A stretch of 64,000 nt of DNA, taken from Opitutia bacterium. Lineage in GTDB: Bacteria > Verrucomicrobiota > Verrucomicrobiia > Opitutales > UBA953. Both the position numbers and the translations under genes were made by a program. The stretch lies in the NCBI GenBank assembly GCA_947378905.1, contig CANCLV010000001.1:1-64000 (forward strand). The letters are read 5' to 3'. Of this stretch, positions 54,471-63,270 are shown piece by piece (within the stretch, counting starts at the first letter, position 1; each line of letters starts with the position of its first letter). The notes below the pieces were generated by a model. It did no database searches, was not told the origin of the DNA, and worked only from the letters and a program-made list of their open reading frames with translations.

Positions 54471-55546
54471 GTTACCGCTTATACATTCCAGGACCACTCA
54501 CTGTTTCTGAATCCATCATTAAGGCGATGGGCAAGCCCATGATTGGTCACCGATCTAAAGACTTCGTTGCATTGTACGAAGACATGCAACCTCGTCTTCA
54601 GAAAATGTTCTATACCACTGACCCCGTCTATTTAAGTACGAGTTCAGCTTGGGGCGTCATGGAAGGTGCCCTTCGCAATGTTTGTAAGAAAGGCGTTCTC
54701 AACTGTATGAACGGTGCGTTTTCCGATAAATGGAACGACGTAGCCAAGCGCTGCGGTAAATATGCGGAGGCTCTCCAATTCGACTGGGGTAAGCCAGTGG
54801 ATCCAGTTGCTGTCCGCAAAGCACTCGCAACGGGTAAGTTCGATTGCATCACTTTCATCCATTCAGAAACCTCCACCGGCACTCTTTCTAATATTGCCGA
54901 AATCATGGCAGTCATCCGCGAGTTCCCCGACGTCATCTCAATTGCCGACTCGGTAAGCTCATTCTCCACCTTACCTATTAAGAAAGACGAACTGGGTATT
55001 GATATTCTTCTTACCGGTTCACAAAAGGCCCTCGCCCTGCCTCCTGGCTTAGCGATTTTCTCAGTCAGTGAGCGTGCCCGTACTCGGGCTAAGGAACTTT
55101 CCGATCGTGGTTACTACTTCGATTTAATCGAGTTCCACGATAACCACACCAAGGGCATGACCCCTTCAACGCCTTGCATTTCATTATTCTACGGACTCCA
55201 ACAGCGTCTCGTCGAAGTTGAAGCTGAAGGTCTGGAGAATCGCTACGAACGTCACCGTCGCTTAAATGAAATGGTGCGCAATTGGGGACTAGCTAAAGGT
55301 TTTAATTTATTACCGAGCCCAGAATTTGCTACGCGTGGTTTAAACTGCTTTAAGAATGACCGTAATGCAGATTTAGAACGCTTACTGAAAACTCTTAAGT
55401 CACGTCATAAACTGGTGATCGATGGTGGATACGGAAAATTAAAAGGTAAAACCTTCCGAATCTCCAACATGGGCGACGAAACGGACGCCACTATTTCCAC
55501 ACTCATTGCCGCGCTTGATGACTCTTTCGCTGAGCAAGGAATATAA
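54467..55546 (+). CDS. Class V aminotransferase (alanine--glyoxylate / serine--pyruvate type)
   Basis: PLP enzyme of 359 residues. [12 protein letters not shown] at the start, [31 protein letters not shown] with the PLP Asp, and the PLP Lys187 in [12 protein letters not shown] fit the alanine-glyoxylate/serine-pyruvate aminotransferases. Its start overlaps panD, so they are made together; a role in beta-alanine or serine-glyoxylate metabolism is possible but the substrate cannot be read from the sequence. The topoisomerase gene follows after 32 bases. Confidence 0.8.
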   Translation: MSYRLYIPGPLTVSESIIKAMGKPMIGHRSKDFVALYEDMQPRLQKMFYTTDPVYLSTSSAWGVMEGALRNVCKKGVLNCMNGAFSDKWNDVAKRCGKYAEALQFDWGKPVDPVAVRKALATGKFDCITFIHSETSTGTLSNIAEIMAVIREFPDVISIADSVSSFSTLPIKKDELGIDILLTGSQKALALPPGLAIFSVSERARTRAKELSDRGYYFDLIEFHDNHTKGMTPSTPCISLFYGLQQRLVEVEAEGLENRYERHRRLNEMVRNWGLAKGFNLLPSPEFATRGLNCFKNDRNADLERLLKTLKSRHKLVIDGGYGKLKGKTFRISNMGDETDATISTLIAALDDSFAEQGI

Positions 55547-55565
55547 CCACGATTTGACAAGCGGT

Positions 55566-55571
55566 TATAAT
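55566..55571 (+). promoter_or_regulatory. TATAAT 7 bases before the topoisomerase start codon
   Basis: A perfect -10 box lies at 55566-55571, with only 7 bases to the ATG at 55579, and no Shine-Dalgarno sequence. The nearest TTGACA (55554-55559) is too close to act as its -35. If it is a promoter, the mRNA is leaderless. Confidence 0.4.
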
Positions 55572-55578
55572 CCTACGC

Positions 55579-58305
55579 ATGGCAAAAAAATCTTCCAAGG
55601 CCCCTTCTGCAAAAACTGATAGCTCGGTTTTAAAGACATTAGTGATCGCTGAAAAGCCATCCGTTGCTGCGGATTTGGCTAAAGTTCTCAAGGTTTCAAA
55701 GTTAGGCGATGTATTCGAAAACGACGAGTGGATTATTAGTTCAGCAGTCGGTCACTTAGTTAAATTGAAGGACCCGGAAGACCTTGATCCGAAATATAAA
55801 CGCTGGACGCTAAAAGATCTACCCATCCTTCCCGATAAATATGACGGCACGGTTGATACCAGTATTCTCAAAGCCATTATTGGTGACCGCCAAGACGGTA
55901 CACGCTTCAAACTTTTAAAAGAACTCATCAAACGCAGTGACGTGGGTACCATCGTCAATGCTTGCGACGCCGGACGTGAAGGTGAACTGATTCTCCATTA
56001 CATCTACAAACTGATTGGCCGAGAACTTCCCGTGAAGCGACTCTGGCTCACGAGTATGACAAACGACGCTATTCAAAGTAGCTTCGATAATCTTTTAACC
56101 AGTGAAGCAAAGGCTGGCTTACGCGATTCAGCTGTCGGACGTTCGCAGGCTGACTGGCTTGTAGGACTTAACGCGAGTCGCCTTTGCACATTAAGAATTG
56201 GTGCACGCAGCGAGTCCTATCCTGCCGGTCGAGTACAAACCCCTACTCTCATGTTGATTGTCGAACGCGAATTAGAAATCCGTGCGTTCCAACCCAAACC
56301 TTTCTGGAAAATTGAAGCCTACTTTAATATTAAGTCAGGACAGTATAAAGGAGTAGCCCAGGTTCCCGGCGTAACCGATCGCAAAGAAGCTGAACGTTTC
56401 TTCGATGAAGCATCCGCTAAGAAAGTTTCCGAAGAGAGTCTCAAAATTGGCGTCGGAACTGTCACAGATGAATGTAAGCCTAAGAAAGAAAGCGCACCTC
56501 GTCTATTTGACTTAACCACCCTCCAACGTGAAGGGAATCGTCGCTTCGGTTTCTCAGCTAAAACCACTCTCGGTGCAGCCCAAGCTCTTTACGAAAAACA
56601 CAAGGCACTCACCTACCCTCGTACGGATTCACAGTACTTGCCTGAAGATCACTTACCAACCGCTAAGAACGTATTGGAATCTTTAATCCAAGGCCACTCA
56701 GTCGGTAATTTCGCTAAAGAAGTTTTATCCAAGGGCTGGCTTAACTCGGCCGGCAAACGCGTTTTTGATAATAAGAAAGTCAGCGATCACTTTGCGATTG
56801 TGCCTACTGGCACCATTCCGAGCGGACTCTCAGAAGTGGAACAAAAAATTTACGATTTAGTCGTACGTAGATTCGTCGGTGTATTCTTCCCGATGGCTGA
56901 GTTCGAAGAAACCGTTCGCACTACTCAGGTCGGTCAGTACAATTTCCGCACCACCGGTAAAGTTTTAGTCGTTGCCGGTTGGCGTGCTGTTTGGGGTCAA
57001 GAAGCCGAAGCGGAAGAGGACAAAGATAAAGAAGGTGCAGCGACACTTCCAGCTCTGAGCGATGCAGATGGCAAACCGCCACAAGCGAAGGTCGCCGATA
57101 TCGATGTTAAACAAGACGCGACCAAACCTCCGGCACGTTTTAACGAAGCATCACTTTTAGGAGCGATGGAAAATGCTGGCAAGCTGGTTGACGACGATGC
57201 ACTGGCAGAAGCTATGAAAGAACGCGGCCTAGGTACACCGGCTACCCGTGCGCAAACGATTGAAGGTTTATTGGGTCAAAAATATATAGAACGACAAGGC
57301 AAAGAACTTGTCCCGATGGCTAAAGCTTTCCAATTACATCAATTCATTCACGCCAAAGGTTTATCCTTCCTCTCGGAGCCTCAACTCACCGGTGAGTGGG
57401 AATTTAAATTAAAACAAACCGAACACGGCGATCTATCGGTCAAGAAATTTATCGCCGACATTAAAGTACAGGTTGAAGATTTCATTAATAAAGGTCGCGT
57501 CGAACCTGAACCGACTGTTGTGCAACCTGAAGTCTTATCACCTTCGGACAAAAAGCCGATGATGACGAATGGAGAAAGTTATTTCTCTCAAGACCGTTCG
57601 GCGGATGGTAAAAAACCGATGGTCATTGTTTATAAGGGTGTTAACGGACACGAAGTTACTCCTGCCGAACTCGCTGAACTGATTGAGAAGCGTCGAATCG
57701 GACCATTCAATGACTTCAAGTCCATGAAGTCGGGCAAGAACTACACCGGCTATATTGATCTTGTGGATGAAGATTCCATTGTCTCCTGGAAGAAGAAACC
57801 AGAAGAGGCACCAGCCAAAGATGAAAACGGAGTCGAAAAGCCGAAGCGTAAAACCAAACCCAAGCCACCGACTGGCAGACTCAAGGGTGTTCTCTATTTA
57901 CCACCTCGCGAAGGAGCTGCCGGAAATCCCGACGCCTTTGACGCTGAGTGGCCAGTTCTGGGTAATTGCCCGGTATCAGGCCTCCCCGTTCAACAAACGC
58001 CTTCTGCAGGCTACCGCGTGTGCCCACAGAAGGCTGCGGAAGCTGGAGCTAAGAAGACTTTCGGCCTAAGTGCCGAAATGCTCAAATGCCCTATCACTCC
58101 AGAGGACATTAAGGCGTTACTGAATAATGGTAAGACATCTTTAAAGAAATTTATTTCGAGAAAGACCAATCGAGCTTTCGAAGCTTATTTAGTGGCGGAC
58201 AAAGATAAAGGTTGGTGGTTCGAGTTTCCTCCGCGCAAGCCGAAGGGCCCTCGCAAAGCATCAGGCGAAACTTCCGAAAAGTCGTCCGACTCGAATCCTT
58301 ACTAA
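55579..58305 (+). CDS. topB: Type IA DNA topoisomerase, TopB-like
   Basis: 908 residues. Toprim domain with VIAEKPSVAADLAK at the start and CDAGREGELILHYIYKL, and the catalytic Tyr346 in TYPRTDSQYLP, typical of topoisomerase III (TopB). An acidic insert is at about 475-515. Between 640 and 770 lies a Lys/Pro-rich linker, and the C-terminus has the small TopIII-type repeat (CPITPEDIKALLNNGKTSLK, FISRKTNRAFEAYLV). Relaxes negative supercoils or decatenates. TopA of this organism is presumably elsewhere. The 3' end shares CTAA with the convergent gene. Confidence 0.85.
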   Translation: MAKKSSKAPSAKTDSSVLKTLVIAEKPSVAADLAKVLKVSKLGDVFENDEWIISSAVGHLVKLKDPEDLDPKYKRWTLKDLPILPDKYDGTVDTSILKAIIGDRQDGTRFKLLKELIKRSDVGTIVNACDAGREGELILHYIYKLIGRELPVKRLWLTSMTNDAIQSSFDNLLTSEAKAGLRDSAVGRSQADWLVGLNASRLCTLRIGARSESYPAGRVQTPTLMLIVERELEIRAFQPKPFWKIEAYFNIKSGQYKGVAQVPGVTDRKEAERFFDEASAKKVSEESLKIGVGTVTDECKPKKESAPRLFDLTTLQREGNRRFGFSAKTTLGAAQALYEKHKALTYPRTDSQYLPEDHLPTAKNVLESLIQGHSVGNFAKEVLSKGWLNSAGKRVFDNKKVSDHFAIVPTGTIPSGLSEVEQKIYDLVVRRFVGVFFPMAEFEETVRTTQVGQYNFRTTGKVLVVAGWRAVWGQEAEAEEDKDKEGAATLPALSDADGKPPQAKVADIDVKQDATKPPARFNEASLLGAMENAGKLVDDDALAEAMKERGLGTPATRAQTIEGLLGQKYIERQGKELVPMAKAFQLHQFIHAKGLSFLSEPQLTGEWEFKLKQTEHGDLSVKKFIADIKVQVEDFINKGRVEPEPTVVQPEVLSPSDKKPMMTNGESYFSQDRSADGKKPMVIVYKGVNGHEVTPAELAELIEKRRIGPFNDFKSMKSGKNYTGYIDLVDEDSIVSWKKKPEEAPAKDENGVEKPKRKTKPKPPTGRLKGVLYLPPREGAAGNPDAFDAEWPVLGNCPVSGLPVQQTPSAGYRVCPQKAAEAGAKKTFGLSAEMLKCPITPEDIKALLNNGKTSLKKFISRKTNRAFEAYLVADKDKGWWFEFPPRKPKGPRKASGETSEKSSDSNPY

Positions 58306-59081
58306 TTATTTTTCTCCCAAGGCTGACGTGGGATACGTTGGAGAATGGCGAGATGTAATTGTTCTTCCATAAACCTGAGATGCTCCAAGTCATCGGGCGC
58401 ATGGTCATCTTCCTTGCTGAGTTTCTTTTGCCAAACATCGCGATACCAATCGTAGGCGGGTTTCATTTGTCCGCTTTCCCATAACGCACGAGCGCACATA
58501 AAATGTACAAACCATGGTGCATTTTTACTTTCAGACGCTCGTTTGTAATAAGATGCAGCGAGTGAAAAATCTTTGAGTTTCAACTCCGAGAGTTGTCCGG
58601 CTGAAATTAAGATCCCGACATTACCTCCGGTATACTTTACACCTTCCTCCATCACACGGATACCCTGCTGCGCGTATTTCTTAAATAAGTCATCTTGGAT
58701 TTCAGCACTCACTTTAGCGTAACCGCCACGTTTACGTATTTCCCAGTGAGCCATGTCATATCCGACAACAAAGCCTGTATTCTCCCAGAAAAATCTAGCC
58801 CTTGGATCAAGTAAACAGGAGGTGCGCATCAGAGCTTCACATCCTGCACGATCACGTCTCTCCCAAAGTACATAACTTCTAATCCAGGCACCATCGGCCA
58901 CGACGGTGCGAAATCCTCCCAGGATACCCAGCAGCACACCCTGACCTAAACTCGGCTCAATTTGTTTTTTCCCCATCTCGGGTATCGAGACGCGAACCTT
59001 CGTCCAGGAAAGTTCCGCAATGACACCAGCCAACCCGAGACCAAAGATTGCGATTATCCATTGGACACGAAGCGACTTCAT
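58302..59081 (-). CDS. Membrane-anchored TPR-like protein of an ABC transporter operon
   Basis: 259 residues. One N-terminal membrane helix (about 9-25), then a helical domain. Its motif pattern (ADGAWIRSYVLWERRDRAGCEALM, shortened here to WIRSYVLWERRD, and AASYYKRASESK, ARALWESGQMKPAYDWYR) recalls TPR repeats. It overlaps the ABC permease by one base (TAATG) and is probably part of the same transport system, perhaps as a partner in the periplasm. Function not known. Confidence 0.6.
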   Translation of the reverse strand: MKSLRVQWIIAIFGLGLAGVIAELSWTKVRVSIPEMGKKQIEPSLGQGVLLGILGGFRTVVADGAWIRSYVLWERRDRAGCEALMRTSCLLDPRARFFWENTGFVVGYDMAHWEIRKRGGYAKVSAEIQDDLFKKYAQQGIRVMEEGVKYTGGNVGILISAGQLSELKLKDFSLAASYYKRASESKNAPWFVHFMCARALWESGQMKPAYDWYRDVWQKKLSKEDDHAPDDLEHLRFMEEQLHLAILQRIPRQPWEKNN

Positions 59082-59929
59082 TAAATTTCCCTCTGACGGA
59101 AGATTAAACTGCCAATAAAAATAAATACTACGATATAGCAGGCGCCGGAAAATAAAGATAACGTCACTGCACCTTCGGCAACCGAGCCGTGATCCAACGT
59201 TAAAGCGTCACCGATATTAAACTGCTGTAAATTGGGAATAATATAAGTGGATACAGTTAATAATAATTTTGAAAAAAGGTTAAGATCGCCGGGCTTAAGC
59301 AAAGTCTCTTGCGCTAACCATTGGAGTTGACCGGCAACCACGAGCATCGAGCCGACAATCACAGTGAAAAGAAAAGTACGTGCCAAGGAGGCGACCATCA
59401 GAATCATTGCTGCAACTACGCCGAGTCGAGCCCACTGCATACCGGTATAGGAAAAAAGGCCTGTAATACTGAGCTCTGGTGGGGCTTTGCCTACTTCTAA
59501 AGCCGCCGCTGTCAGTTCCTGGCACCGTGCCCACAGGATGATGCCCAGGAGCGTCGACAACGTAAAAATAAAGACACCTAAAACCAGCCACACACCGATA
59601 AATTTACCGACAAGGAATTCCGTCCGGCTCACGGGCTTGGCTAATAAGGTTAAAGCAGTTCGGTTATCCATCTCAGCAAAGAAAAGTTGAGCGGACATGA
59701 CTACGGCGAGCACGGAGCCAAATAAGAACATGCCACCGAATCCAAAATCGCAGACGAACTTCAATTCTCCGTGTCCGAAGTCTAAAAATCTAAATGAGAC
59801 GGACGAAAGCACCAAAGCTGCGGAAAGCAAAATAAGGAAGGCGAAGAAGCGCTGACGAATGGCCTCAAGAAATGTCAGTCGAGTCATCCACGAAATGCGC
59901 ATAAGGGAAGATTTCATAAAATTAGGCAT
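59081..59929 (-). CDS. ABC-2-type transporter permease
   Basis: 282 residues with about six hydrophobic helices and the NRTALTLLAKPVSRTEFLVGKFIG loop (shown as LLAKPVSRTEFLVGKF), typical of ABC-2 exporters for natural products, lipids or antibiotics. Its ATG overlaps the ATPase 3' end by 8 bases; a shorter start 12 bases later is possible. It is encoded between the ATPase and the TPR-like protein. Substrate unknown. Confidence 0.85.
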   Translation of the reverse strand: MPNFMKSSLMRISWMTRLTFLEAIRQRFFAFLILLSAALVLSSVSFRFLDFGHGELKFVCDFGFGGMFLFGSVLAVVMSAQLFFAEMDNRTALTLLAKPVSRTEFLVGKFIGVWLVLGVFIFTLSTLLGIILWARCQELTAAALEVGKAPPELSITGLFSYTGMQWARLGVVAAMILMVASLARTFLFTVIVGSMLVVAGQLQWLAQETLLKPGDLNLFSKLLLTVSTYIIPNLQQFNIGDALTLDHGSVAEGAVTLSLFSGACYIVVFIFIGSLIFRQREI

Positions 59930-60779
59930 CGCGGCTCCCGGTCACGAGTTCACGGAATAAGTCATCGAGCGATCGACGCGGATGCGTGACGGATGTTATT
60001 TTTGCACCATGTTGTGCTAAAACTTCTTCGGCGGCTCGACGGGCCTCAGGTGTTAAGTTTTCTACGGTGATAATGTTTTGGTCACGACGGGTTAAAACAT
60101 CATCCACCCTGCCCTCGAGTACTAATTTTCCTCGATCCATAATCGCAATACGATCACAGACCTGCTCCACCTGACCCAGTAAATGCGAACAAAGGACAAT
60201 GGTTTTACCCTTTGCTTTCATGGCTTTTATCATTTGGCCAATCGCCGCTGAGCCCACGGGATCAACCCCTGCCGTCGGTTCATCCAGAATAACTAATTCA
60301 GGATCATGCACAATCGCTTGGGCTAATCCAATGCGCTGCAACATGCCCTTGGAATATGTACCAATCGTTCGGTCACCTGCCTCAGTCATCGCCGTTAATG
60401 CTAATGCCTGTTCCACTGCTTGATTAACCGATTCAGGTTTTACACCACTCAGTCGTGCACAATAGGCGACCAGCTCACGTCCGGTCAGGAACTTATGAAA
60501 GTAAGGTGCTTCGGGTAAAAACCCGGTGCGCGAACGAGCGGCGGTTGTCGCAAACGGAAAACCAAGTATCGAAACTTCACCCGCAGTAGGAGCAACCAAT
60601 CCTAAAATGATTTTTAAAGTCGTACTCTTGCCACAGCCATTGGGGCCGAGCAAACCAAAGACCTGACCTCGAGGAATTTCAAAGGAGACATTATCGACCG
60701 CGCGTAGTTTCAATCCGCGTAGCCCAATACGGAAATCTTTAGTCAGTCCTTTAACCGCAATCGCTGGACCAGTATTCAT
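59922..60779 (-). CDS. ABC transporter ATP-binding protein
   Basis: 285 residues. Walker A GLLGPNGCGKSTT (45-53), the Q-loop region, signature YSKGMLQRIGLAQAI, Walker B LVILDEPTAGVDP and H-loop SHLLGQVEQ. This matches the CcmA/DrrA-type exporters of the ABC-2 group; the YSKGM signature is typical of them. It forms an operon with the permease and the TPR-like protein and starts 4 bases inside the acylphosphatase gene. Substrate unknown. Confidence 0.93.
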   Translation of the reverse strand: MNTGPAIAVKGLTKDFRIGLRGLKLRAVDNVSFEIPRGQVFGLLGPNGCGKSTTLKIILGLVAPTAGEVSILGFPFATTAARSRTGFLPEAPYFHKFLTGRELVAYCARLSGVKPESVNQAVEQALALTAMTEAGDRTIGTYSKGMLQRIGLAQAIVHDPELVILDEPTAGVDPVGSAAIGQMIKAMKAKGKTIVLCSHLLGQVEQVCDRIAIMDRGKLVLEGRVDDVLTRRDQNIITVENLTPEARRAAEEVLAQHGAKITSVTHPRRSLDDLFRELVTGSRDA

Positions 60780-61057
60780 TTTTTTATAATAAAGTTATTA
60801 GTAGTACGAACCCCAGAAAAATCTCTCTGTTCGACGCTTCTGATATGTCCATCGAGTGACTTTTCGATATTTTCGCAGAGCCCATCGATCTCTTTTTGCG
60901 ACCCTTCGGCGTGTATATAAACCCGCCCATCAGTTAGGTTTTGTACGAAACCCGTTACGTCATAACCGCGGGCAATAGCGAGAACTTGGGCACGAAAACC
61001 CACCCCCTGGACGTGTCCAGTGTACCAAACTTCCCGATGGGAGACATGGGTTGACAT
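60776..61057 (-). CDS. acyP: Acylphosphatase
   Basis: 93 residues. The phosphate loop GHVQGVGFR with the catalytic Arg and VQNLTDGRV with the catalytic Asn are both present. It hydrolyses acyl phosphates; role in the cell is unclear. First gene of the minus-strand ABC transporter operon, with a 4-base overlap to the ATPase. Divergent from tatA across 64 bases. Confidence 0.9.
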   Translation of the reverse strand: MSTHVSHREVWYTGHVQGVGFRAQVLAIARGYDVTGFVQNLTDGRVYIHAEGSQKEIDGLCENIEKSLDGHIRSVEQRDFSGVRTTNNFIIKK

Positions 61058-61121
61058 TTTAATGGTTTTAAGGACTGTTTCTATTAACTTCAGTCACGCA
61101 ATCGCAATATCACACAACTCT

Positions 61122-61418
61122 ATGTACCTCCCCCTCGCTGAACTTGATGGTCCTATTCTCTGGGCAATTATCATTGTCGCTGTACTCCTCTTCGGTGGTT
61201 CAAAGATTCCCGAATTGGCCCGCGGACTCGGTAAAGCTAAACGTGAATTTAAAAAAGCATCTGAAGATGTAAGCGACGAAGTTAAGAACGCGGTTGACGA
61301 AGACGATCGTCGCCAAGCTCGTCTCCGCGCACTCGAAGAAGAAGAGCGTGCCAAGATTCGTGCCCGTTTAGAACAAGAAGAACGCAACAAACATCCAGGC
61401 GAAGGCCATAAGAACTAA
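61122..61418 (+). CDS. tatA: Twin-arginine translocase subunit TatA
   Basis: 98 residues from the ATG at 61122; the longer frame to 61020 runs into the acylphosphatase gene. Single N-terminal membrane helix (about 11-24), then the hallmark FGGSKIPELARGLGKAKREFKKA and a highly charged tail. TatA forms the pore for folded proteins. No tatB or tatC here. A strong intrinsic terminator follows the stop (61424-61448). Confidence 0.92.
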   Translation: MYLPLAELDGPILWAIIIVAVLLFGGSKIPELARGLGKAKREFKKASEDVSDEVKNAVDEDDRRQARLRALEEEERAKIRARLEQEERNKHPGEGHKN

Positions 61419-61423
61419 TTTCT

Positions 61424-61448
61424 AGGGCCGGATAACGGCCCTTTTTTT
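61424..61448 (+). terminator. Intrinsic terminator after tatA
   Basis: AGGGCCG and CGGCCCT pair fully over 7 bases around the loop GATAA, followed by 7 T residues. It is the only clear intrinsic terminator seen in the window and ends 3 bases before the ribE start codon. Confidence 0.85.
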
Positions 61449-61451
61449 GGT

Positions 61452-62042
61452 ATGTTTACTGGACTCGTCCAAGCCGTCGGTGAAATCAGCGCCATTGATA
61501 AAAAGCCCAATGGTGGGTGTATCCTTACGATTAAGAGTCCTCTGCTCAAAAATATCATACTCGGTGAAAGCATCGCGGTGAACGGATGCTGCCTGACGGT
61601 TTCTGAATTTAATAACTACGAAGCCAAGTTCGTCTTACTAGAAGAAACGTTACGACTTACAAACCTAGGCGATTTAATCGTCGGTAGCGTAGTTAATCTC
61701 GAGCCCAGCTTAAAACCCACGGATCGCATGGGCGGGCACTTTGTAACCGGTCACATCGATAGTTGTGGCTTAATCAAGCACTGGGGACTCGATGGAGCTG
61801 ATTGGAGATTAGATATCGAGCTGACCCCTGAACTATCCCGCTACGTGGTTAAAAAAGGCTGCATAGCCATCGACGGAATGTCTCTTACCGTTGCTGATGT
61901 TTTACCCAACGGAGTGAGAATTTGGATTATTCCCCACACCCTAGAGGTTACTAATTTGAAATTAAGAAAAGTAGGTCATCGCGTGAATATTGAAACCGAC
62001 CTCCTGGCTAAATATACTGAAAAACTTTTAGCTAAAAGTTAG
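61452..62042 (+). CDS. ribE: Riboflavin synthase alpha chain
   Basis: 196 residues. Makes riboflavin from two lumazine molecules. Two homologous halves: MFTGLVQAVGEI with VNGCCLTV, and GGHFVTGHID with IDGMSLTVADV. The start lies 3 bases after the T-run of the tatA terminator, which leaves no usual leader; the promoter must be inside tatA or the terminator must leak. No FMN riboswitch is present. No other rib gene nearby. Shares TTAG with the convergent gene. Confidence 0.95.
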   Translation: MFTGLVQAVGEISAIDKKPNGGCILTIKSPLLKNIILGESIAVNGCCLTVSEFNNYEAKFVLLEETLRLTNLGDLIVGSVVNLEPSLKPTDRMGGHFVTGHIDSCGLIKHWGLDGADWRLDIELTPELSRYVVKKGCIAIDGMSLTVADVLPNGVRIWIIPHTLEVTNLKLRKVGHRVNIETDLLAKYTEKLLAKS

Positions 62043-62692
62043 ACTCCGGAAATTTCGTTGAGTCGATTCTGGATTCGCAAAGCCACCTCTTCGTCTTTTT
62101 CCTCACGCTGCGGACAGGCGATACTTTCGAAGTGTATATCTACTTTGGAAAATGGAAGTGGAATAGAAAACTGATCCCAACTTTTCAGTTTAATCGCGCT
62201 ATGAAAATTAATACCCAAGAGTAAAAATGGGCTGCGGGTAAGTTTAGCTAGTGCAACAGCGCCCGGTTTACAAACTCGGCGTGGACCCTTGGGGCCATCG
62301 GGCGTGACGCCGGCATTGCGTCCATCTTTCACATTACGGGTGAGTTCAATGAGTGCCGAGGCCCCTCTTTTACTCGAGGAACCACGTACAGCGTGCAGAC
62401 CCATGATTTTAAAAAAGGCGACGAGCCATCCACCGTCACGGCTGGTGCTGATTAATGCCGTCACTGATCGGCAGAAGAATTTCTGAGCAATCAAGGGACT
62501 GATAAATAATCTCTCATGCCACAGCATTATAATCACTGGGCTGGCGTCATCACTGTAACCTTTAAAGTTAGATTGTATCCGCAATGTACCCAGCCAAAGC
62601 CTGAAAAATAATGCCAAAGGAAAAACCCAAACCCAATGATACCAGGAAACATTCACGGGAACTTCAGGTTGATCTGACGGGGGCGTTGACAC
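62039..62692 (-). CDS. DUF374 lysophospholipid acyltransferase-like protein
   Basis: 217 residues. One hydrophobic helix (about 21-37), then ALISTSRDGGWL, HAVRGSSSKRGASAL and VTPDGPKGPRRVCKPGA, the DUF374 motifs akin to acyltransferases of lipid A and phospholipids. In other bacteria DUF374 members lie beside LPS genes. The exact acceptor is unknown. It overlaps ribE by 4 bases and is separated from the Nudix gene by 38 bases. Confidence 0.85.
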   Translation of the reverse strand: MSTPPSDQPEVPVNVSWYHWVWVFPLALFFRLWLGTLRIQSNFKGYSDDASPVIIMLWHERLFISPLIAQKFFCRSVTALISTSRDGGWLVAFFKIMGLHAVRGSSSKRGASALIELTRNVKDGRNAGVTPDGPKGPRRVCKPGAVALAKLTRSPFLLLGINFHSAIKLKSWDQFSIPLPFSKVDIHFESIACPQREEKDEEVALRIQNRLNEISGV

Positions 62693-62730
62693 TCCCAGAT
62701 GTAATAAGTTTTAATCTGAAAGTTCAAACT

Positions 62731-63270
62731 TTATCCCAGTAAACCCTTTAAAATCTTATCGCGGGATAAAAGGTGCAGCAACGGTGTCGCAAAGAGTTCG
62801 GGCTGTTCCTTCGTCCATTGTGAAACTTGTTGAGGCGTACGCCAGACGAGTGAGTCGACTTCAGGTCTAAATATATGAGCTTCATAATCCCCTTTTAACA
62901 GATACGAGACGACAAACTCATTTCCTAATCTTTCGTGACACGGGGCATAGTCTAACTCGATTAAATTCGCAGACTGTAGGGTGATGCCCAGTTCCTCTCT
63001 AAACTCACGTACTGCCGCCTGAATATAATTTTCGCCGCTGTCTACATGTCCCGCACAGGAACTGCTTAAGTATCCTGGGCTATTATCTTTCGCATAAGAT
63101 CGACGCTGCAAACAGAGTTCCCCTGCTTGATTAAGCCAAAATATATGAACAGCACGGTGACGAAGATGACGTTTGTGAATCTCTCCACGTGTCAGCGGAT
63201 ACAGAACTTTGTCGTTTTCATCAACGACATCAAAAACTTCATCAGGCGATTGACCGTATTCTTTATTCAT
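62731..63270 (-). CDS. Nudix hydrolase
   Basis: 179 residues from the ATG at 63270; the longer frame uses a TTG and adds three residues. The Nudix box GHVDSGENYIQAA followed by REFREELGI is complete (G-x5-E-x7-REUxEExGU). The N-terminus FDVVDENDKVL and the rest resemble isopentenyl diphosphate isomerase/YfcD-like Nudix proteins. Substrate unknown. Its start overlaps the YgjP-like gene by 8 bases. Confidence 0.88.
   Translation of the reverse strand: MNKEYGQSPDEVFDVVDENDKVLYPLTRGEIHKRHLRHRAVHIFWLNQAGELCLQRRSYAKDNSPGYLSSSCAGHVDSGENYIQAAVREFREELGITLQSANLIELDYAPCHERLGNEFVVSYLLKGDYEAHIFRPEVDSLVWRTPQQVSQWTKEQPELFATPLLHLLSRDKILKGLLG

Noticed and set aside
55579..58305. Topoisomerase I (TopA) name
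   Set aside because: The toprim and active-site context and the C-terminal repeat fit TopB better; no four-cysteine zinc ribbons of TopA are seen.
61419..61451. FMN riboswitch before ribE
   Set aside because: Only 33 bases are free, filled by a terminator; a riboswitch needs far more sequence and none of its conserved elements is present.
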